A stretch of 50,754 nt of DNA, taken from positions 1-50,754 of the forward strand of contig NZ_BMMS01000038.1 of assembly GCF_014646055.1 (NCBI RefSeq), read 5' to 3'. The notes beneath the pieces are model-generated. The model was not told where the DNA came from. It ran no database searches and worked only from the letters and a program-made list of their open reading frames with translations. The number at the start of each line of letters is the position of its first letter. The first letter of the stretch is position 1. Positions 41,596 through 50,742 of the stretch are shown here, piece after piece. Position numbers and translations under genes: made by a program. The stretch comes from Wenjunlia tyrosinilytica (GTDB lineage Bacteria; Actinomycetota; Actinomycetes; Streptomycetales; Streptomycetaceae).

Positions 41596-43367
41596 CCGAT
41601 GAGATGCCTGCTTGGGAGAAGCGGTTCCGGGCGCCGCGGGTGGGACTGCCGGACTGGGCGGAGGACGCACCGGACAGGTCGCTGTTCGTCTCCAACACGA
41701 CGGGAACCTACGAGCTCTACGCCTGGGACCGGGCGAGCGGCTCACGGCGGCAGGTGACCGACCGGCCGAACGGGACGACGGACGGCGTTCTCACCCCCGA
41801 CGGCGAGTGGATCTGGTGGTTCCGCGACACCGACGGCGACGAGTTCGGCGTGTGGATGCGCCAGCCGTTCACGGGCGGCGAGGACGAGCCGGCCACCCCC
41901 GGCCTCGAGCCCTCCTACTCCGCGGGACTCGCCCTCGGGCGGGACGGCCTGGCCGTCGTCGGGCGCTCCACGGACGAGGACGGCTCGACGGTCCATGTGG
42001 TCCGTCCCGATGCCGAGCCCGTGGAGATCTACCGCCACCGGGAGTCCGCCGGCGTCGGCGACCTGTCCCACGACGGAACGCTGATCGCGATCGAGCACAC
42101 CGAGCACGGCGACGCCATGCATGCCGCGCTGAGGGTCGTGGACCTGAGCGGCGCCACCGTCGCCGAACTCGACGACACCGGGCGGGGCGACGAGCCACTC
42201 GGCCTGGAGTGCCTGGGTTTCGCCCCGGTCGAGGGCGACCGGCGGCTGCTGGTCGGGCACCAGCGGCGGGGACGCTGGGAGCCGCTGATCTGGGACACGG
42301 CCGGGGCAGGCGAGACCGAGCTCGACTTCGAGCTGCCGGGGGACGTGGCCGCGGAGTGGTATGCGGACGGAAGCGCCCTGCTGGTCGTGCACTCCTTCCA
42401 GGCCCGCAGCGAACTCTTCCGCTACGACCTGTCGAGCGCCGAGCTGACCCGGCTCGACACCCCGCCGGGTTCGGTGTCGGGCGCCACGGCGCGGCCGGAC
42501 GGGCAGGTGGAGTTCCTCTGGTCCTCCTCGGCCCTGCCGCCCGCCGTGCGGACGACGAGCGGTGACGTGGTGCTGGAGGCCCCCGGGCTGCGGGCGCCGG
42601 AGTCGCTGCCCGTGGAGGACGCGTGGGTGGAGGGCCCGGGCGGCAGGGTGCACGCCCTGGTGCAGAGACCGGCCGGTGAGGGACCGTTCCCGACCGTCTT
42701 CGAGATCCACGGCGGGCCGACCTGGCACGACAGCGACGCGTTCTCGGCCGGGCCGGGCGCCTGGCTGGACCACGGGTTCGCGGTCGTGCGCGTCAACTAC
42801 CGGGGGTCGACCGGCTACGGGCGCGAGTGGACGGACGCGCTGCGCCACCGTGTGGGGCTGATCGAGCTCGAGGACATCGCGGCCGTGCGCGAGTGGGCCG
42901 TGCAGTCCGGGCTCGCGGACCCGCGCAAACTGGTGCTGTCCGGGGGTTCCTGGGGCGGGTATCTCACCCTGCTGGGCCTCGGGACGCAGCCGGACGCATG
43001 GACCGTCGGGCTCGCCGCCGTGCCGATCGCGGACTACGTCACCGCGTACCACGACGAGATGGAAGCCCTGAAGGCGATGGACCGCACGCTGGTGGGCGGC
43101 ACGCCGGAAGAAGTGCCCGAGCGGTACGAGGCATCGTCCCCGCTGACCTACGTGGAGAAGGTCATGGCGCCGGTGTACATCAGCGCCGGGATGAACGATC
43201 CGCGCTGCCCGATCCGGCAGATCGACAACTATGTCGAGAAGCTGGAGGAGTTGGGCAAGGTCCACGAGGTCTACCGGTACGACGCGGGGCACGGGTCGCT
43301 GGTCGTGGAGGAGCGGATCAAGCAGGTGCGGCTGGAGCTGGACTTCGCCAGGCGCCACCTGGGGTGA
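41592..43367 (+). CDS. S9-family (prolyl oligopeptidase-like) serine peptidase
   Basis: The 591-residue cytoplasmic peptidase has an N-terminal beta-propeller (about 20-330, with LTPDGEWIWWFRDTDGDEFG and LSHDGTLIAIEHTEHG) and a C-terminal alpha/beta hydrolase domain. The triad is Ser453 in GGSWGGY, Asp536 in GMNDPRCP and His567 in AGHGS. It should cut short peptides. ATG 41592 overlaps the phosphatase stop (ATGA) with a run of G as ribosome site, so the two genes are coupled, although no functional link is obvious. It converges on the SURF1 gene with seven bases between the stops. Confidence 0.92.
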   Translation: MTDEMPAWEKRFRAPRVGLPDWAEDAPDRSLFVSNTTGTYELYAWDRASGSRRQVTDRPNGTTDGVLTPDGEWIWWFRDTDGDEFGVWMRQPFTGGEDEPATPGLEPSYSAGLALGRDGLAVVGRSTDEDGSTVHVVRPDAEPVEIYRHRESAGVGDLSHDGTLIAIEHTEHGDAMHAALRVVDLSGATVAELDDTGRGDEPLGLECLGFAPVEGDRRLLVGHQRRGRWEPLIWDTAGAGETELDFELPGDVAAEWYADGSALLVVHSFQARSELFRYDLSSAELTRLDTPPGSVSGATARPDGQVEFLWSSSALPPAVRTTSGDVVLEAPGLRAPESLPVEDAWVEGPGGRVHALVQRPAGEGPFPTVFEIHGGPTWHDSDAFSAGPGAWLDHGFAVVRVNYRGSTGYGREWTDALRHRVGLIELEDIAAVREWAVQSGLADPRKLVLSGGSWGGYLTLLGLGTQPDAWTVGLAAVPIADYVTAYHDEMEALKAMDRTLVGGTPEEVPERYEASSPLTYVEKVMAPVYISAGMNDPRCPIRQIDNYVEKLEELGKVHEVYRYDAGHGSLVVEERIKQVRLELDFARRHLG

Positions 43368-43374
43368 GCGCGCT

Positions 43375-44247
43375 CTACGGGGCGGGTGCCGGTTCCGTCG
43401 TCGTTTCTTCCGCCGACCCCGCGGCGGGCGTCGCGGGCACGCCCCTCACGTCCGGCGCGTCCCTCACGTCCGGCGCGTCCGGCACCAACCCGAGCTCGAT
43501 GTCGCGCCGGGCCTCCGCCTCGCGACGAGCGAAGCGGAACCACATGAAGAGCACGAAGCCCGCGAAGACGAACCACTCACCGGTGTAGCCGAGGTTCTGG
43601 AACGCCTTGATGTCCAGTCCGCTGCCGTGCGGCGCCACCGGAGGCACCGGCTTCAGTCCCGGGTCCGCGTCCGACAGCGCCACCCAGGCGTTGTGCACGG
43701 AATACGGGACCACGTTGACCAGCGACGACGCCCTGATCACCCCGAGCTGGCCGACGGGCAGGCCTCCGGCGTGGGCGCCCCCGGTGTCGTTGTCCTCCGG
43801 CTGCTGGAGCGTGCCGCGCACGGTCACGGGGCCGGAGGGGGGAGCGTCCGCCGCGGTGGGCGCCCTGCCCTCGTGCCAGCCGCGCACCACGGGGACGGCC
43901 GCGCCCCCGCCGTCCACGCGCAGGAGGGTCAGCACGTAGTACCCGGGCCTGCCGTGGAGGGCCCGGTCGGGTACGACGAGTTGGTGGCGGGCGTCGTACC
44001 GGCCACTCGCGGTGACCGTCTTCCCCGCGTCCCCGGGACCGACCGCGTCCTGCGGCGAGACCAGCACCTGGCCGAACGGCACCGCCGGCGCCGACGTCCC
44101 GGGCCGCTGCTCCGCCTCGCGGTGGGACTCCACCCGGTCGCCGAAGCGCCCCAGCTGCCAGGTGCCCATGAGCACGCAGACCACGACGGCCAGTACGGCG
44201 AGCAGGGTGCCGGCGAGCCGGCGCGGGGTGAGGAGGAACCGGTACAC
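43375..44247 (-). CDS. SURF1-family cytochrome oxidase assembly protein
   Basis: The 290-residue membrane protein has two membrane helices, near residues 10-30 (RLAGTLLAVLAVVVCVLMGT, followed by WQLGRF) and near 222-240 (WFVFAGFVLFMWFRF). Between them is an outer domain with TASGRYDARHQLVVPDRAL, GYYVLTLLRVDG and VPVVRGWHEGRAP, all typical of SURF1. It helps assemble the haem-copper oxidase. The C-terminus is a short Asp/Val/Pro-rich tail with a repeated APDVRDAPDVRGVP. GTG 44247 is chosen because the first helix follows directly. Confidence 0.9.
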   Translation of the reverse strand: MYRFLLTPRRLAGTLLAVLAVVVCVLMGTWQLGRFGDRVESHREAEQRPGTSAPAVPFGQVLVSPQDAVGPGDAGKTVTASGRYDARHQLVVPDRALHGRPGYYVLTLLRVDGGGAAVPVVRGWHEGRAPTAADAPPSGPVTVRGTLQQPEDNDTGGAHAGGLPVGQLGVIRASSLVNVVPYSVHNAWVALSDADPGLKPVPPVAPHGSGLDIKAFQNLGYTGEWFVFAGFVLFMWFRFARREAEARRDIELGLVPDAPDVRDAPDVRGVPATPAAGSAEETTTEPAPAP

Positions 44248-44373
44248 GGGTCAACGGTAACGGCGCCCCGGCCCACGCCCGCAGCCACCCCGCACGGCAG
44301 CGCTCCCCGCGCCCGGTCGTTTCCGCCAGAAGGCCGCCCCGCAAGCCCGGCGCGGGAGCCCCGGCACAAACAA

Positions 44374-44403
44374 CGGGGGCGGGTCCCATGGGACCCGCCC
44401 CCG
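44374..44403 (-). terminator. Perfect 30-bp palindrome, terminator
   Basis: Positions 44374-44388 (cgggggcgggtccca) are exactly complementary to 44389-44403, with no loop base left over. It lies 32 bases after the stop of the minus-strand membrane protein gene at 44436 and is the likely terminator of the sigma-membrane protein operon. Confidence 0.7.
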
Positions 44404-44435
44404 CTCTCCTCCCCCTCCGAGGTCTTTGCTCCCCG

Positions 44436-45752
44436 CTACGCCGCCGGTGCGATCGGCGGGGTGTAGTAGACGGTGCCGGCGCACACGTTCTGCACCGTGG
44501 CGCTCGCCGCGCCGCCCCCCTCCGGGGCATAGGTCACCGTGACGCTGCCGGCCTGCGGCGGGTCCGGCTCGGCGGCCGGGGTGCTGCCCGTGCCGCTGTC
44601 GCCCTCGGTGGTGCCGCTCGTCCCGCCGCCGCTGTCGGTGGTGGACGGAGGGCCCGTGTCGCAGCCGTTGCCGCCGGAGGCGGGCACCCATCCGAACTTC
44701 ACCTGGAACGACTGCCCGGGCTCCAGCACGAACTCCTGCGCCGCGGTGGCGGGAAGCTCGGTCGCCGGGTCGCCCGCGGTGTGCTGGGCCTGGCTGACAC
44801 GGCTGGGATCGGCGCCGCTCTGGGCCGCGGCGCTCAGCGATCCGGGGCCGCTGACCGAGCAGCTCTCGGTCGAGCTGTTGGAGACGGTGAATGTGCCGTA
44901 GACCTTGCCCTCGCCGTCGGGAGCGCCGATCTCGGGGCTGCCGTTGGTGAACTGGCCCGCCGTGCAGGCGGATGAGTTGGCGTCGTGGGTGGCCTGGACG
45001 TCCGGCGTCTGGGACGGACCGGCGGAGGCCCCGCCGGACGGAGCGCCCTTGGAGCCCTTGTCCTTGCCCCCGGAGCCCTCGTCCGTGCCCTTCGAGGAGT
45101 CGGCGCCGTGCGGCTTGTCCTGGGGCTTCGCGCTCGGACCTGCGCTGGCCCCGCCTGTGCCGCCCCGGGACTCGTGGGAGGCGGTGTTGCCGAGCGGCGA
45201 CGCGGCCGAACTGCTGGAGGTGTTGGCGGTGTGGATGAGCGCCGGGACGGCCGTCACCGCGAGGAGCATGGAGGCCGCCGCGCCCACGAGGGCCTGGCGG
45301 CGGTGCGCCCGCCGCGCCGGAACGGCGCGGCGCAGGTGCTCCAGCGCACGGGGCGAGCCCTCGAGTCCCTGGACGGAGTTCTGGAGGAGGCGGCGCAGCA
45401 CCTCCTCCTCCGAGGTGAGTCCGCCGGACTCGTCGGAGTCGAGGTCCGCGAAGTCGAGGTCCACGAAGTCGAAGTCATCGACGGCGAGGTCGTCCGGGGC
45501 GGGGCGCTCGGCCGCGGGTCCGGTGGGGAGCCCGCTCGACGGCCGACTCTCGGCGCCCGTGGCGCCCTCGGCGGTGGCGTCGGGCGTCTGTTCGGGCGTG
45601 GGTCCGACCTCGCGGTCGTCGTCTTGTGATGCCATCCGCTCGTACTGGGTGGGGTCGGGACACTCGTTGGGGGAATCGCTGTGATCCCTGGCGTCCACCG
45701 AATCCTGGGGTTCCTTGGGATTGGGGTCCATGGGTTCCTTGGAGGAGGTCAT
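44436..45752 (-). CDS. Single-pass membrane protein coupled to an ECF sigma factor, putative sigma regulator
   Basis: The 438-residue protein has an acidic cytoplasmic part (residues 1-150, with DDFDFVDLDFADLDSDE and a helix EEEVLRRLLQNSVQGLEGSP). One membrane helix follows (about 153-176, QALVGAAASMLLAVTAVPAL), then a Ser/Gly/Lys-rich spacer and a beta-rich outer domain with four Cys that could form two disulfides. ATG 45752 overlaps the sigma stop in an ATGA, the arrangement of sigma/anti-sigma pairs. It lacks a recognisable zinc anti-sigma HxxxCxxC motif, so if it controls the sigma factor it does so through another fold. The role is inference from context. Confidence 0.75.
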   Translation of the reverse strand: MTSSKEPMDPNPKEPQDSVDARDHSDSPNECPDPTQYERMASQDDDREVGPTPEQTPDATAEGATGAESRPSSGLPTGPAAERPAPDDLAVDDFDFVDLDFADLDSDESGGLTSEEEVLRRLLQNSVQGLEGSPRALEHLRRAVPARRAHRRQALVGAAASMLLAVTAVPALIHTANTSSSSAASPLGNTASHESRGGTGGASAGPSAKPQDKPHGADSSKGTDEGSGGKDKGSKGAPSGGASAGPSQTPDVQATHDANSSACTAGQFTNGSPEIGAPDGEGKVYGTFTVSNSSTESCSVSGPGSLSAAAQSGADPSRVSQAQHTAGDPATELPATAAQEFVLEPGQSFQVKFGWVPASGGNGCDTGPPSTTDSGGGTSGTTEGDSGTGSTPAAEPDPPQAGSVTVTYAPEGGGAASATVQNVCAGTVYYTPPIAPAA

Positions 45753-46465
45753 GACTGCGCCTCCATGGCGACGCGCAACGCCGCGATACCGCGGGAGCCG
45801 TACGCCTTGACCGAACCCACCGATATACCGAGGGTCTCGGCCGCCTGCGCCTCGGTCATGTCGGCGAAGTAGCGCAGCACCAGGACCTCGCGCTGGCGGC
45901 GCTGGAGGCCGCGCAGCGCCTTGATGAGCTGGTCGCGTTCGAGCTGCTCGTAGGCGCCCTCTTCCGCGCTGGCCATGTCGGGCATCGGCTTGGACAGCAG
46001 ACGCAGGCCGAGGATGCGGCGGCGCAGCGCGGACCGGGAGAGGTTCACCACGGTCTGGCGCAGGTAGGCGAGGGTCTTCTCGGGCTCCCGGACGCGGCTG
46101 CGCGCGGAGTGCACTCGGATGAATGCCTCCTGGACCACGTCCTCGCAGGAGGCGGTGTCGTCGAGCAGGAGCGCGGCGAGTCCCAGCAGGGATCGGTAGT
46201 GGACGCGGTAGGTCTCGGTCAGATGGTCGACCGTGGTCCCGATTGCCACTGTCTCGTCGCGCTCGCCGCGGTCAGCGGGAAGACGCACGATGGGCCAAGG
46301 CGCGATCACGGGCAGGCCGCTGGGCGCACGAAGCGCCCGCGGCATACGCTCGCCGCGGCTGACCGTCTCGATACCCAGTGCCTCTGCCACGACTGTTGGA
46401 CACGCGTCCCCCCGCCAGGGTTGTACGTTGCGGACACCGATTTTTCCGGCGCCTGAAGCGTCCAT
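45749..46465 (-). CDS. ECF RNA polymerase sigma factor, SigE-like family
   Basis: The 238-residue protein has sigma region 2 at about 90-160 (YRVHYRSLLGLAALLLDDTA, CEDVVQEAFIRVHSA, TLAYLRQTVVNLSRSALRRR) and region 4 at about 185-235 (GLQRRQREVLVLRYFADMTE, AQAAETLGISVGSVKAYGSR). The first 75 residues are not part of the sigma fold. ATG 46465 is the longest start; ATG 46342 (MPRALRAPSG) or a GTG near residue 73 could be the true one, as no strong ribosome site decides. Its stop overlaps the membrane protein gene. The pair likely forms an envelope-signalling unit. Confidence 0.88.
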   Translation of the reverse strand: MDASGAGKIGVRNVQPWRGDACPTVVAEALGIETVSRGERMPRALRAPSGLPVIAPWPIVRLPADRGERDETVAIGTTVDHLTETYRVHYRSLLGLAALLLDDTASCEDVVQEAFIRVHSARSRVREPEKTLAYLRQTVVNLSRSALRRRILGLRLLSKPMPDMASAEEGAYEQLERDQLIKALRGLQRRQREVLVLRYFADMTEAQAAETLGISVGSVKAYGSRGIAALRVAMEAQS

Positions 46466-46744
46466 GTTCGTCCGGTACCACTGGCCTTCTCACCCTCCGC
46501 GCAACAACCGTCTGTCAGCGAACCGTTCCACGCACGGGGGAAGCCCGGACACAAAGACGCCCCCTGCCTCACCGCGGTTCCGGCTGCGGGAGACAGAGGC
46601 ACGAATTTTCGACCGAATTCTTCTTCAGATCAAGCCGAGCAGACTGTTTCTGCGGGCGCAACGGCCCAACAGGGGCAAACCATGCCGCGTTTTGCCTGCT
46701 TGACAAGACGAAGGACCCTGATTGACAAGACGAAGGACTTCGTA
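46466..46744. other. Region between asd and the sigma factor gene, with a 17-bp repeat
   Basis: No gene is supported. The 17-mer ttgacaagacgaaggac occurs at 46700-46716 and 46722-46738 (22-bp period), just beyond the asd stop. The rest is somewhat AT-rich and must contain the promoter of the sigma operon. No clear terminator for asd is seen. Confidence 0.6.
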
Positions 46745-47833
46745 TCAGCCGGAGGACGGTCCCGACTGGCCGAGCTCCGCGGCGACGACCTCGGCGATCT
46801 GCGCCGTGTTCAGCGCGGCGCCCTTGCGCAGGTTGTCCCCGCAGACGAACAGCTCGAGCGCGGTCGGGTCGTCGAGCGAACGCCGTACCCGCCCCACCCA
46901 TGTCGGGTCCGTGCCGACGACGTCGGCCGGGGTCGGGAACTCCCCCTCGGCCGGGTTGTCGTAGAGCACCACTCCGGGCGCACCGCGCAGGATCTCGTGC
47001 GCCCGATCGACGGTGACCTCGCGCTCGAAACGCGCGTGCACCGTCAGCGAGTGCGTGGTGATCACCGGGACGCGGACGCAGGTGGCGCTGACCCGCAGAT
47101 CCGGAAGCCCAAGGATCTTGCGCGACTCATTGCGCACCTTGAGTTCCTCGGAGGACCACCCGTCGTCCTGCAGCGAGCCCGCCCACGGCACGACGTTGAG
47201 CGCCATCGGTGCCGGGAACGGCCCGAAGTCGCCCACGGCCCGGCGGACATCGCCCGGCTGCGTGCCCAGGTTGGAGCCCGCGACCTTGGTGATCTGGTCG
47301 CGCAGCGTCTCTATCCCCACCTGTCCAGCGCCCGAGACCGCCTGGTACGAGGAGACGATCAGCTCGGTGAGGCCGAGTTCGGCGTGGAGGGCGCCCAATG
47401 CGACGATCATGGAGAGCGTCGTGCAGTTGGGGTTGGAGATGATGCCGCGCGGACGCACCCGCGCCGAGTGCGCGTTCACCTCCGGCACCACCAGCGGCAC
47501 ATCGCCGTCCATGCGGAACGCGCCCGAATTGTCCACCACGACCGCGCCCTTGGACGCGGCGATCGGCGCCCACTGCGCGGACAGTTCGTCCGGCACGTCG
47601 AACATGGCCACGTCGACGCCGTCGAAGCACTCCTCGCTCAGGGCGACGACCTCGACCTCCTCACCGCGCACCATGAGCTTGCGCCCCGCCGAGCGCGGGG
47701 ACGCGACGAGGCGGATCTCGCCCCACACGTCCTCGCGCGTCGACAGCAGCTCGAGCACGACGGTGCCGACCGCACCGGTCGCGCCGACCACAGCAAGCGT
47801 CGGCTTCCTCCGGCCGCTCAGCTGGGGAGTCAT
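46745..47833 (-). CDS. asd: Aspartate-semialdehyde dehydrogenase
   Basis: The 362-residue enzyme reduces aspartyl phosphate to aspartate semialdehyde with NADPH, the second step to lysine, threonine, methionine and diaminopimelate. The N-terminal Rossmann motif is VVGATGAVG near 15-23. The catalytic Cys lies in SNPNCTT near 133-139. Substrate-binding His and Arg lie in [16 protein letters not shown] near 257-272. ATG 47833 overlaps the lysC stop (ATGA), so it is translated together with aspartokinase. The length is normal. Confidence 0.95.
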   Translation of the reverse strand: MTPQLSGRRKPTLAVVGATGAVGTVVLELLSTREDVWGEIRLVASPRSAGRKLMVRGEEVEVVALSEECFDGVDVAMFDVPDELSAQWAPIAASKGAVVVDNSGAFRMDGDVPLVVPEVNAHSARVRPRGIISNPNCTTLSMIVALGALHAELGLTELIVSSYQAVSGAGQVGIETLRDQITKVAGSNLGTQPGDVRRAVGDFGPFPAPMALNVVPWAGSLQDDGWSSEELKVRNESRKILGLPDLRVSATCVRVPVITTHSLTVHARFEREVTVDRAHEILRGAPGVVLYDNPAEGEFPTPADVVGTDPTWVGRVRRSLDDPTALELFVCGDNLRKGAALNTAQIAEVVAAELGQSGPSSG

Positions 47834-48351
47834 CGGCCGGTGCCTCCATAGACGACGGCCTCGCTGCTGTCGCTGTCGAGGCCGAAGGCCGTGTGCACGG
47901 CACGGACCGCGTCCTTGACCTCGTCCTCGCGGGTGACGACGGAGATGCGGATCTCGGAGGTGGAGATCAGCTCGATGTTCACACCCGCGTTGGACAGCGC
48001 CTCGAAGAACGTCGCCGTGACACCGGGGTTGGTGCGCATACCCGCGCCGACCAGGGAGATCTTGCCGATCTGGTCGTCGTAGCGCAGGGACTCGAAGCCG
48101 ATCTGGGGCTGCGCCTTCTTCAGCGACTCGATGGCCTTGTGGCCGTCGGTCTTCGGAAGGGTGAACGAGATGTCGGTCAGGCCGGTGGCGGCAGCCGACA
48201 CGTTCTGCACGACCATGTCAATGTTCAGCTCGGCGTCGGCGATCGTGCGGAAGATCTGCGCCGCCTCACCGGGCTTGTCCGGCACACCCACGACCGTGAT
48301 CTTGGCCTCGGACGTATCGTGGGCGACCCCGGAGATGATCGCCTGCTCCAT
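47830..48351 (-). CDS. Aspartokinase beta subunit from an internal start
   Basis: In-frame ATG 48351 ([20 protein letters not shown]) is preceded by aaggag at eight bases (plus-strand 48360-48365). This is the same place where the lysC beta subunit begins in Corynebacterium glutamicum (an established case of an alpha2-beta2 enzyme). The 173-residue product consists only of the two ACT domains and would assemble with the alpha subunit. Expression is inferred. Confidence 0.8.
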   Translation of the reverse strand: MEQAIISGVAHDTSEAKITVVGVPDKPGEAAQIFRTIADAELNIDMVVQNVSAAATGLTDISFTLPKTDGHKAIESLKKAQPQIGFESLRYDDQIGKISLVGAGMRTNPGVTATFFEALSNAGVNIELISTSEIRISVVTREDEVKDAVRAVHTAFGLDSDSSEAVVYGGTGR

Positions 48352-49101
48352 GGCTTCTGCTCCTTCGGGCTTGTTGCGCACCCAGGTGCCCACGTGGCCG
48401 GAGAACGACGACCGGACGTGGATGGGAATGGCGTAGCGGCGGGCGTACTCGACACAGCGCAGGTGCAGCACCTTGGAGCCGCTGGCCGCGAGTTCGAGCA
48501 TGTCCTCGTAGGGGATGTCGTTGATCTTGCGAGCCTTCTTCACCACACGCGGGTCGGCGGTGAACACGCCGTCCACGTCGGTGTAGATCTCGCACACCTC
48601 GGCGTCCAGAGCCGCCGCCAACGCAACCGCGGTGGTGTCGGAGCCGCCCCGGCCGAGGGTGGTGATGTCCTTGCTCTCCTGGGACACGCCCTGGAAGCCC
48701 GCAACGATCGCGACCGCACCGAGGTCGAGCGCGTCCCGGATACGCCCGGGGGTCACGTCGATAATGCGCGCTTTGTTGTGGACCGAGTCGGTGATGACTC
48801 CTGCCTGGCTGCCTGTGAACGACAGCGCCTCGTGTCCGAGGTTTTTGATCGCCATCGCCAGCAGTGCCATGGAGATCCGCTCTCCGGCGGTCAGCAGCAT
48901 GTCGAACTCGCGGCCGGCAGGGATCGGGGATACCTGCTCCGCGAGGTCGATCAGCTCGTCCGTAGTGTCACCCATCGCCGACACCACGACGACCACTTCG
49001 TGGCCGGTCTTCTTGGCATCGACGATTCGCTTGGCAACTCGCTTGATGCCTTCGGCATCGGCAACGGAGGAGCCGCCGTACTTCTGCACGACAAGGCCCA
49101 C
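47830..49101 (-). CDS. lysC: Aspartokinase, alpha subunit
   Basis: The 423-residue enzyme phosphorylates aspartate. The kinase domain (1-245) starts with [20 protein letters not shown] and contains [20 protein letters not shown] and the [16 protein letters not shown] motif. Two ACT domains (about 265-420, [15 protein letters not shown] and [19 protein letters not shown]) bind lysine and threonine for feedback inhibition. GTG 49101 has gaggag six bases upstream; the longer frame to 49212 is not conserved. As in other actinobacteria an internal start makes a beta subunit (separate entry). asd overlaps its stop. Confidence 0.95.
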   Translation of the reverse strand: MGLVVQKYGGSSVADAEGIKRVAKRIVDAKKTGHEVVVVVSAMGDTTDELIDLAEQVSPIPAGREFDMLLTAGERISMALLAMAIKNLGHEALSFTGSQAGVITDSVHNKARIIDVTPGRIRDALDLGAVAIVAGFQGVSQESKDITTLGRGGSDTTAVALAAALDAEVCEIYTDVDGVFTADPRVVKKARKINDIPYEDMLELAASGSKVLHLRCVEYARRYAIPIHVRSSFSGHVGTWVRNKPEGAEAMEQAIISGVAHDTSEAKITVVGVPDKPGEAAQIFRTIADAELNIDMVVQNVSAAATGLTDISFTLPKTDGHKAIESLKKAQPQIGFESLRYDDQIGKISLVGAGMRTNPGVTATFFEALSNAGVNIELISTSEIRISVVTREDEVKDAVRAVHTAFGLDSDSSEAVVYGGTGR

Positions 49102-49308
49102 GTGCGCTCCTCGCAACTGTGTCTTCCGGGTCGCTGCCCGGACCCCGCAGGGGGGAATGCGGTCGGCTCTCAGTCTAACGAGCGGGCTCCCAACCCCCTG
49201 GCGATACCACATACTGAGATCTCTTGCTCAGAAAATGAACCAGATCCATCGCATGCGGTCATGACCGACCAGGGAAGCCCGCTCGAAGGCGGCACCTGCC
49301 CAGCGGAG
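49102..49308. other. Leader region of lysC-asd
   Basis: No gene is seen. The stretch contains the lysC ribosome site and presumably its promoter. I looked for a lysine riboswitch and see nothing that looks like its conserved core. Confidence 0.35.
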
Positions 49309-49360
49309 GGCCCGGCCACGCCTGAAGTGGTGCGCATCACACGACGGGCGTGGCCGGGCC
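49309..49360 (-). terminator. Terminator of the DUF3103-like gene
   Basis: Arms 49309-49322 (ggcccggccacgcc) and 49347-49360 (ggcgtggccgggcc) are perfect complements with a 24-base loop. The hairpin begins seven bases after the stop of the minus-strand gene ending at 49367. Confidence 0.7.
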
Positions 49361-49366
49361 TCGGTG

Positions 49367-50527
49367 TCAGAAGCCCTGGACGTAGTAGGGCTCGACGGTC
49401 ATCCAACCGTTGCCGCGTGCTCCGTTGCGGCGGCCGGAGTCGTTCCTGGCGAGGGTGTACCAGGAGTCGACGTAGTCCGGGTCGTCGGTCCACCAGTCGT
49501 TCGGGATGGCGTCCAGGACGGCGTTGACCAATGGGATGTAGGCGCCCTGGTCGGCGATGGTGAGCAGGGCGGTGGCGATGGCCTTCGCGAGGTCGCGGTA
49601 GTTGGTGCTGCCGTCCTCCTCCATCATCACGGCGTCGGCGAGGTTGTACTTGTAGTTGGACCAGTTGACCAGGATCTGGTTGGGGTAGTAGACGTGCCCG
49701 TCGTTGTCCAGGTAGGGCATGTCGACCGGGTCGACGCGGACCTTGCCGTCCCAGCCGAAGCCGCTGACCAGCGAATAGATCTCGGCGTCACCCTTGAACC
49801 AGGGCTCCTCGTCGTCCGAGAGCTCGACCGCGTTGATCCGGGTGGTCCACATGCCCGCGGCCGCCGTGCGGGCCGGCGCCGGGCGCGGGGCGGACAGGCC
49901 CCGCTCGGCGAACTCCTGGCGCAGCACGTCCAGGCCGGCCGTGAGCGCCTTGTCGACGTCGATGTCGACGAGGTAGACGGGACTCTCGGGAACCCGGGTC
50001 AGATCCAGGAGGTGGGCCCGGCCCCGGCTGTCGTAGGCGGTGGCGGTCCTGGCGTGGTCGTCGGCGGGAGCGACGGCCACCAGGGGGACGGCACCCGCGG
50101 TGAGGTCCTTGCGCATCGAGTCGGCGCCCAGGCGGACGCGCAGGAGGGAGCCGGTGTTCCTGCCGAGCCCCTTCGCGGCGGTGACGGCCCGGTCGGCCTT
50201 GGTGACGGCGGACTTCAGATGCGCCCCGGCCCCTGCGGGGGCATGGGCGGCCAGGGCGCGCAGGTCGACCTGGCGGGAGGCGAGGGCCGCGGTCCGCACC
50301 TCGGAGCGCCAGGCCGGGTCCGCCAGCGAAGCGGCAACGGCCCGTGCCGTCCGGTCCTCGATACGGGTGACGGCGGACGTGCGGGGGTGCGTGGCGTGGT
50401 GTGGGGATGGGGCCGGCGCCGGGGCCGCGTGGGCTGCGGGCGTGATGGCGCCCTGCACGGCGGCGACGGCGGCGGCCGAGAGCATGACGCCGGCGAAAGC
50501 GTTGCGCCGTACGTTCTCTCTGCTCAA
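49367..50527 (-). CDS. Secreted protein, probably DUF3103 family
   Basis: The 386-residue protein starts LSRENVRRNAFAGVMLSAAA with a signal peptide that probably ends after AAHAA near residue 35. The mature part has an Ala-rich helical half (residues 50-130) and a beta half with VYLVDIDVDKALTAGLDVLR, AGMWTTRINAVELSDDEEPW and LVNWSNYKYNLADAVMMEED. I recall similar DUF3103 proteins in Streptomyces, but the function is unknown. TTG 50527 is chosen because aggagg lies five bases upstream; an in-frame TTG at 50545 would overlap that site. A terminator follows. Confidence 0.7.
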   Translation of the reverse strand: MSRENVRRNAFAGVMLSAAAVAAVQGAITPAAHAAPAPAPSPHHATHPRTSAVTRIEDRTARAVAASLADPAWRSEVRTAALASRQVDLRALAAHAPAGAGAHLKSAVTKADRAVTAAKGLGRNTGSLLRVRLGADSMRKDLTAGAVPLVAVAPADDHARTATAYDSRGRAHLLDLTRVPESPVYLVDIDVDKALTAGLDVLRQEFAERGLSAPRPAPARTAAAGMWTTRINAVELSDDEEPWFKGDAEIYSLVSGFGWDGKVRVDPVDMPYLDNDGHVYYPNQILVNWSNYKYNLADAVMMEEDGSTNYRDLAKAIATALLTIADQGAYIPLVNAVLDAIPNDWWTDDPDYVDSWYTLARNDSGRRNGARGNGWMTVEPYYVQGF

Positions 50528-50742
50528 GAGGTCCTCCTGGAGCAAACGGGCAGCCGCCCGGGCCCGGGCGGCTGAGGTGTTCCGGGTGCGCTGAGGATGG
50601 AGCCGTGGATCTGGCGGAACCAGGCGGGTCTATGCGAGTAGACCCCGCTGGGGAAAGAATGACGCTGACATGCCAGAAACCGCAAGGGACTCGGCATGAA
50701 CAGAAGAGGCGGAGCAAACTGCCTCCAGGCAGCGCAAGAGGC

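Noticed and set aside
49102-49308. Lysine riboswitch upstream of lysC
   Set aside because: No conserved riboswitch core is visible and the leader is short.
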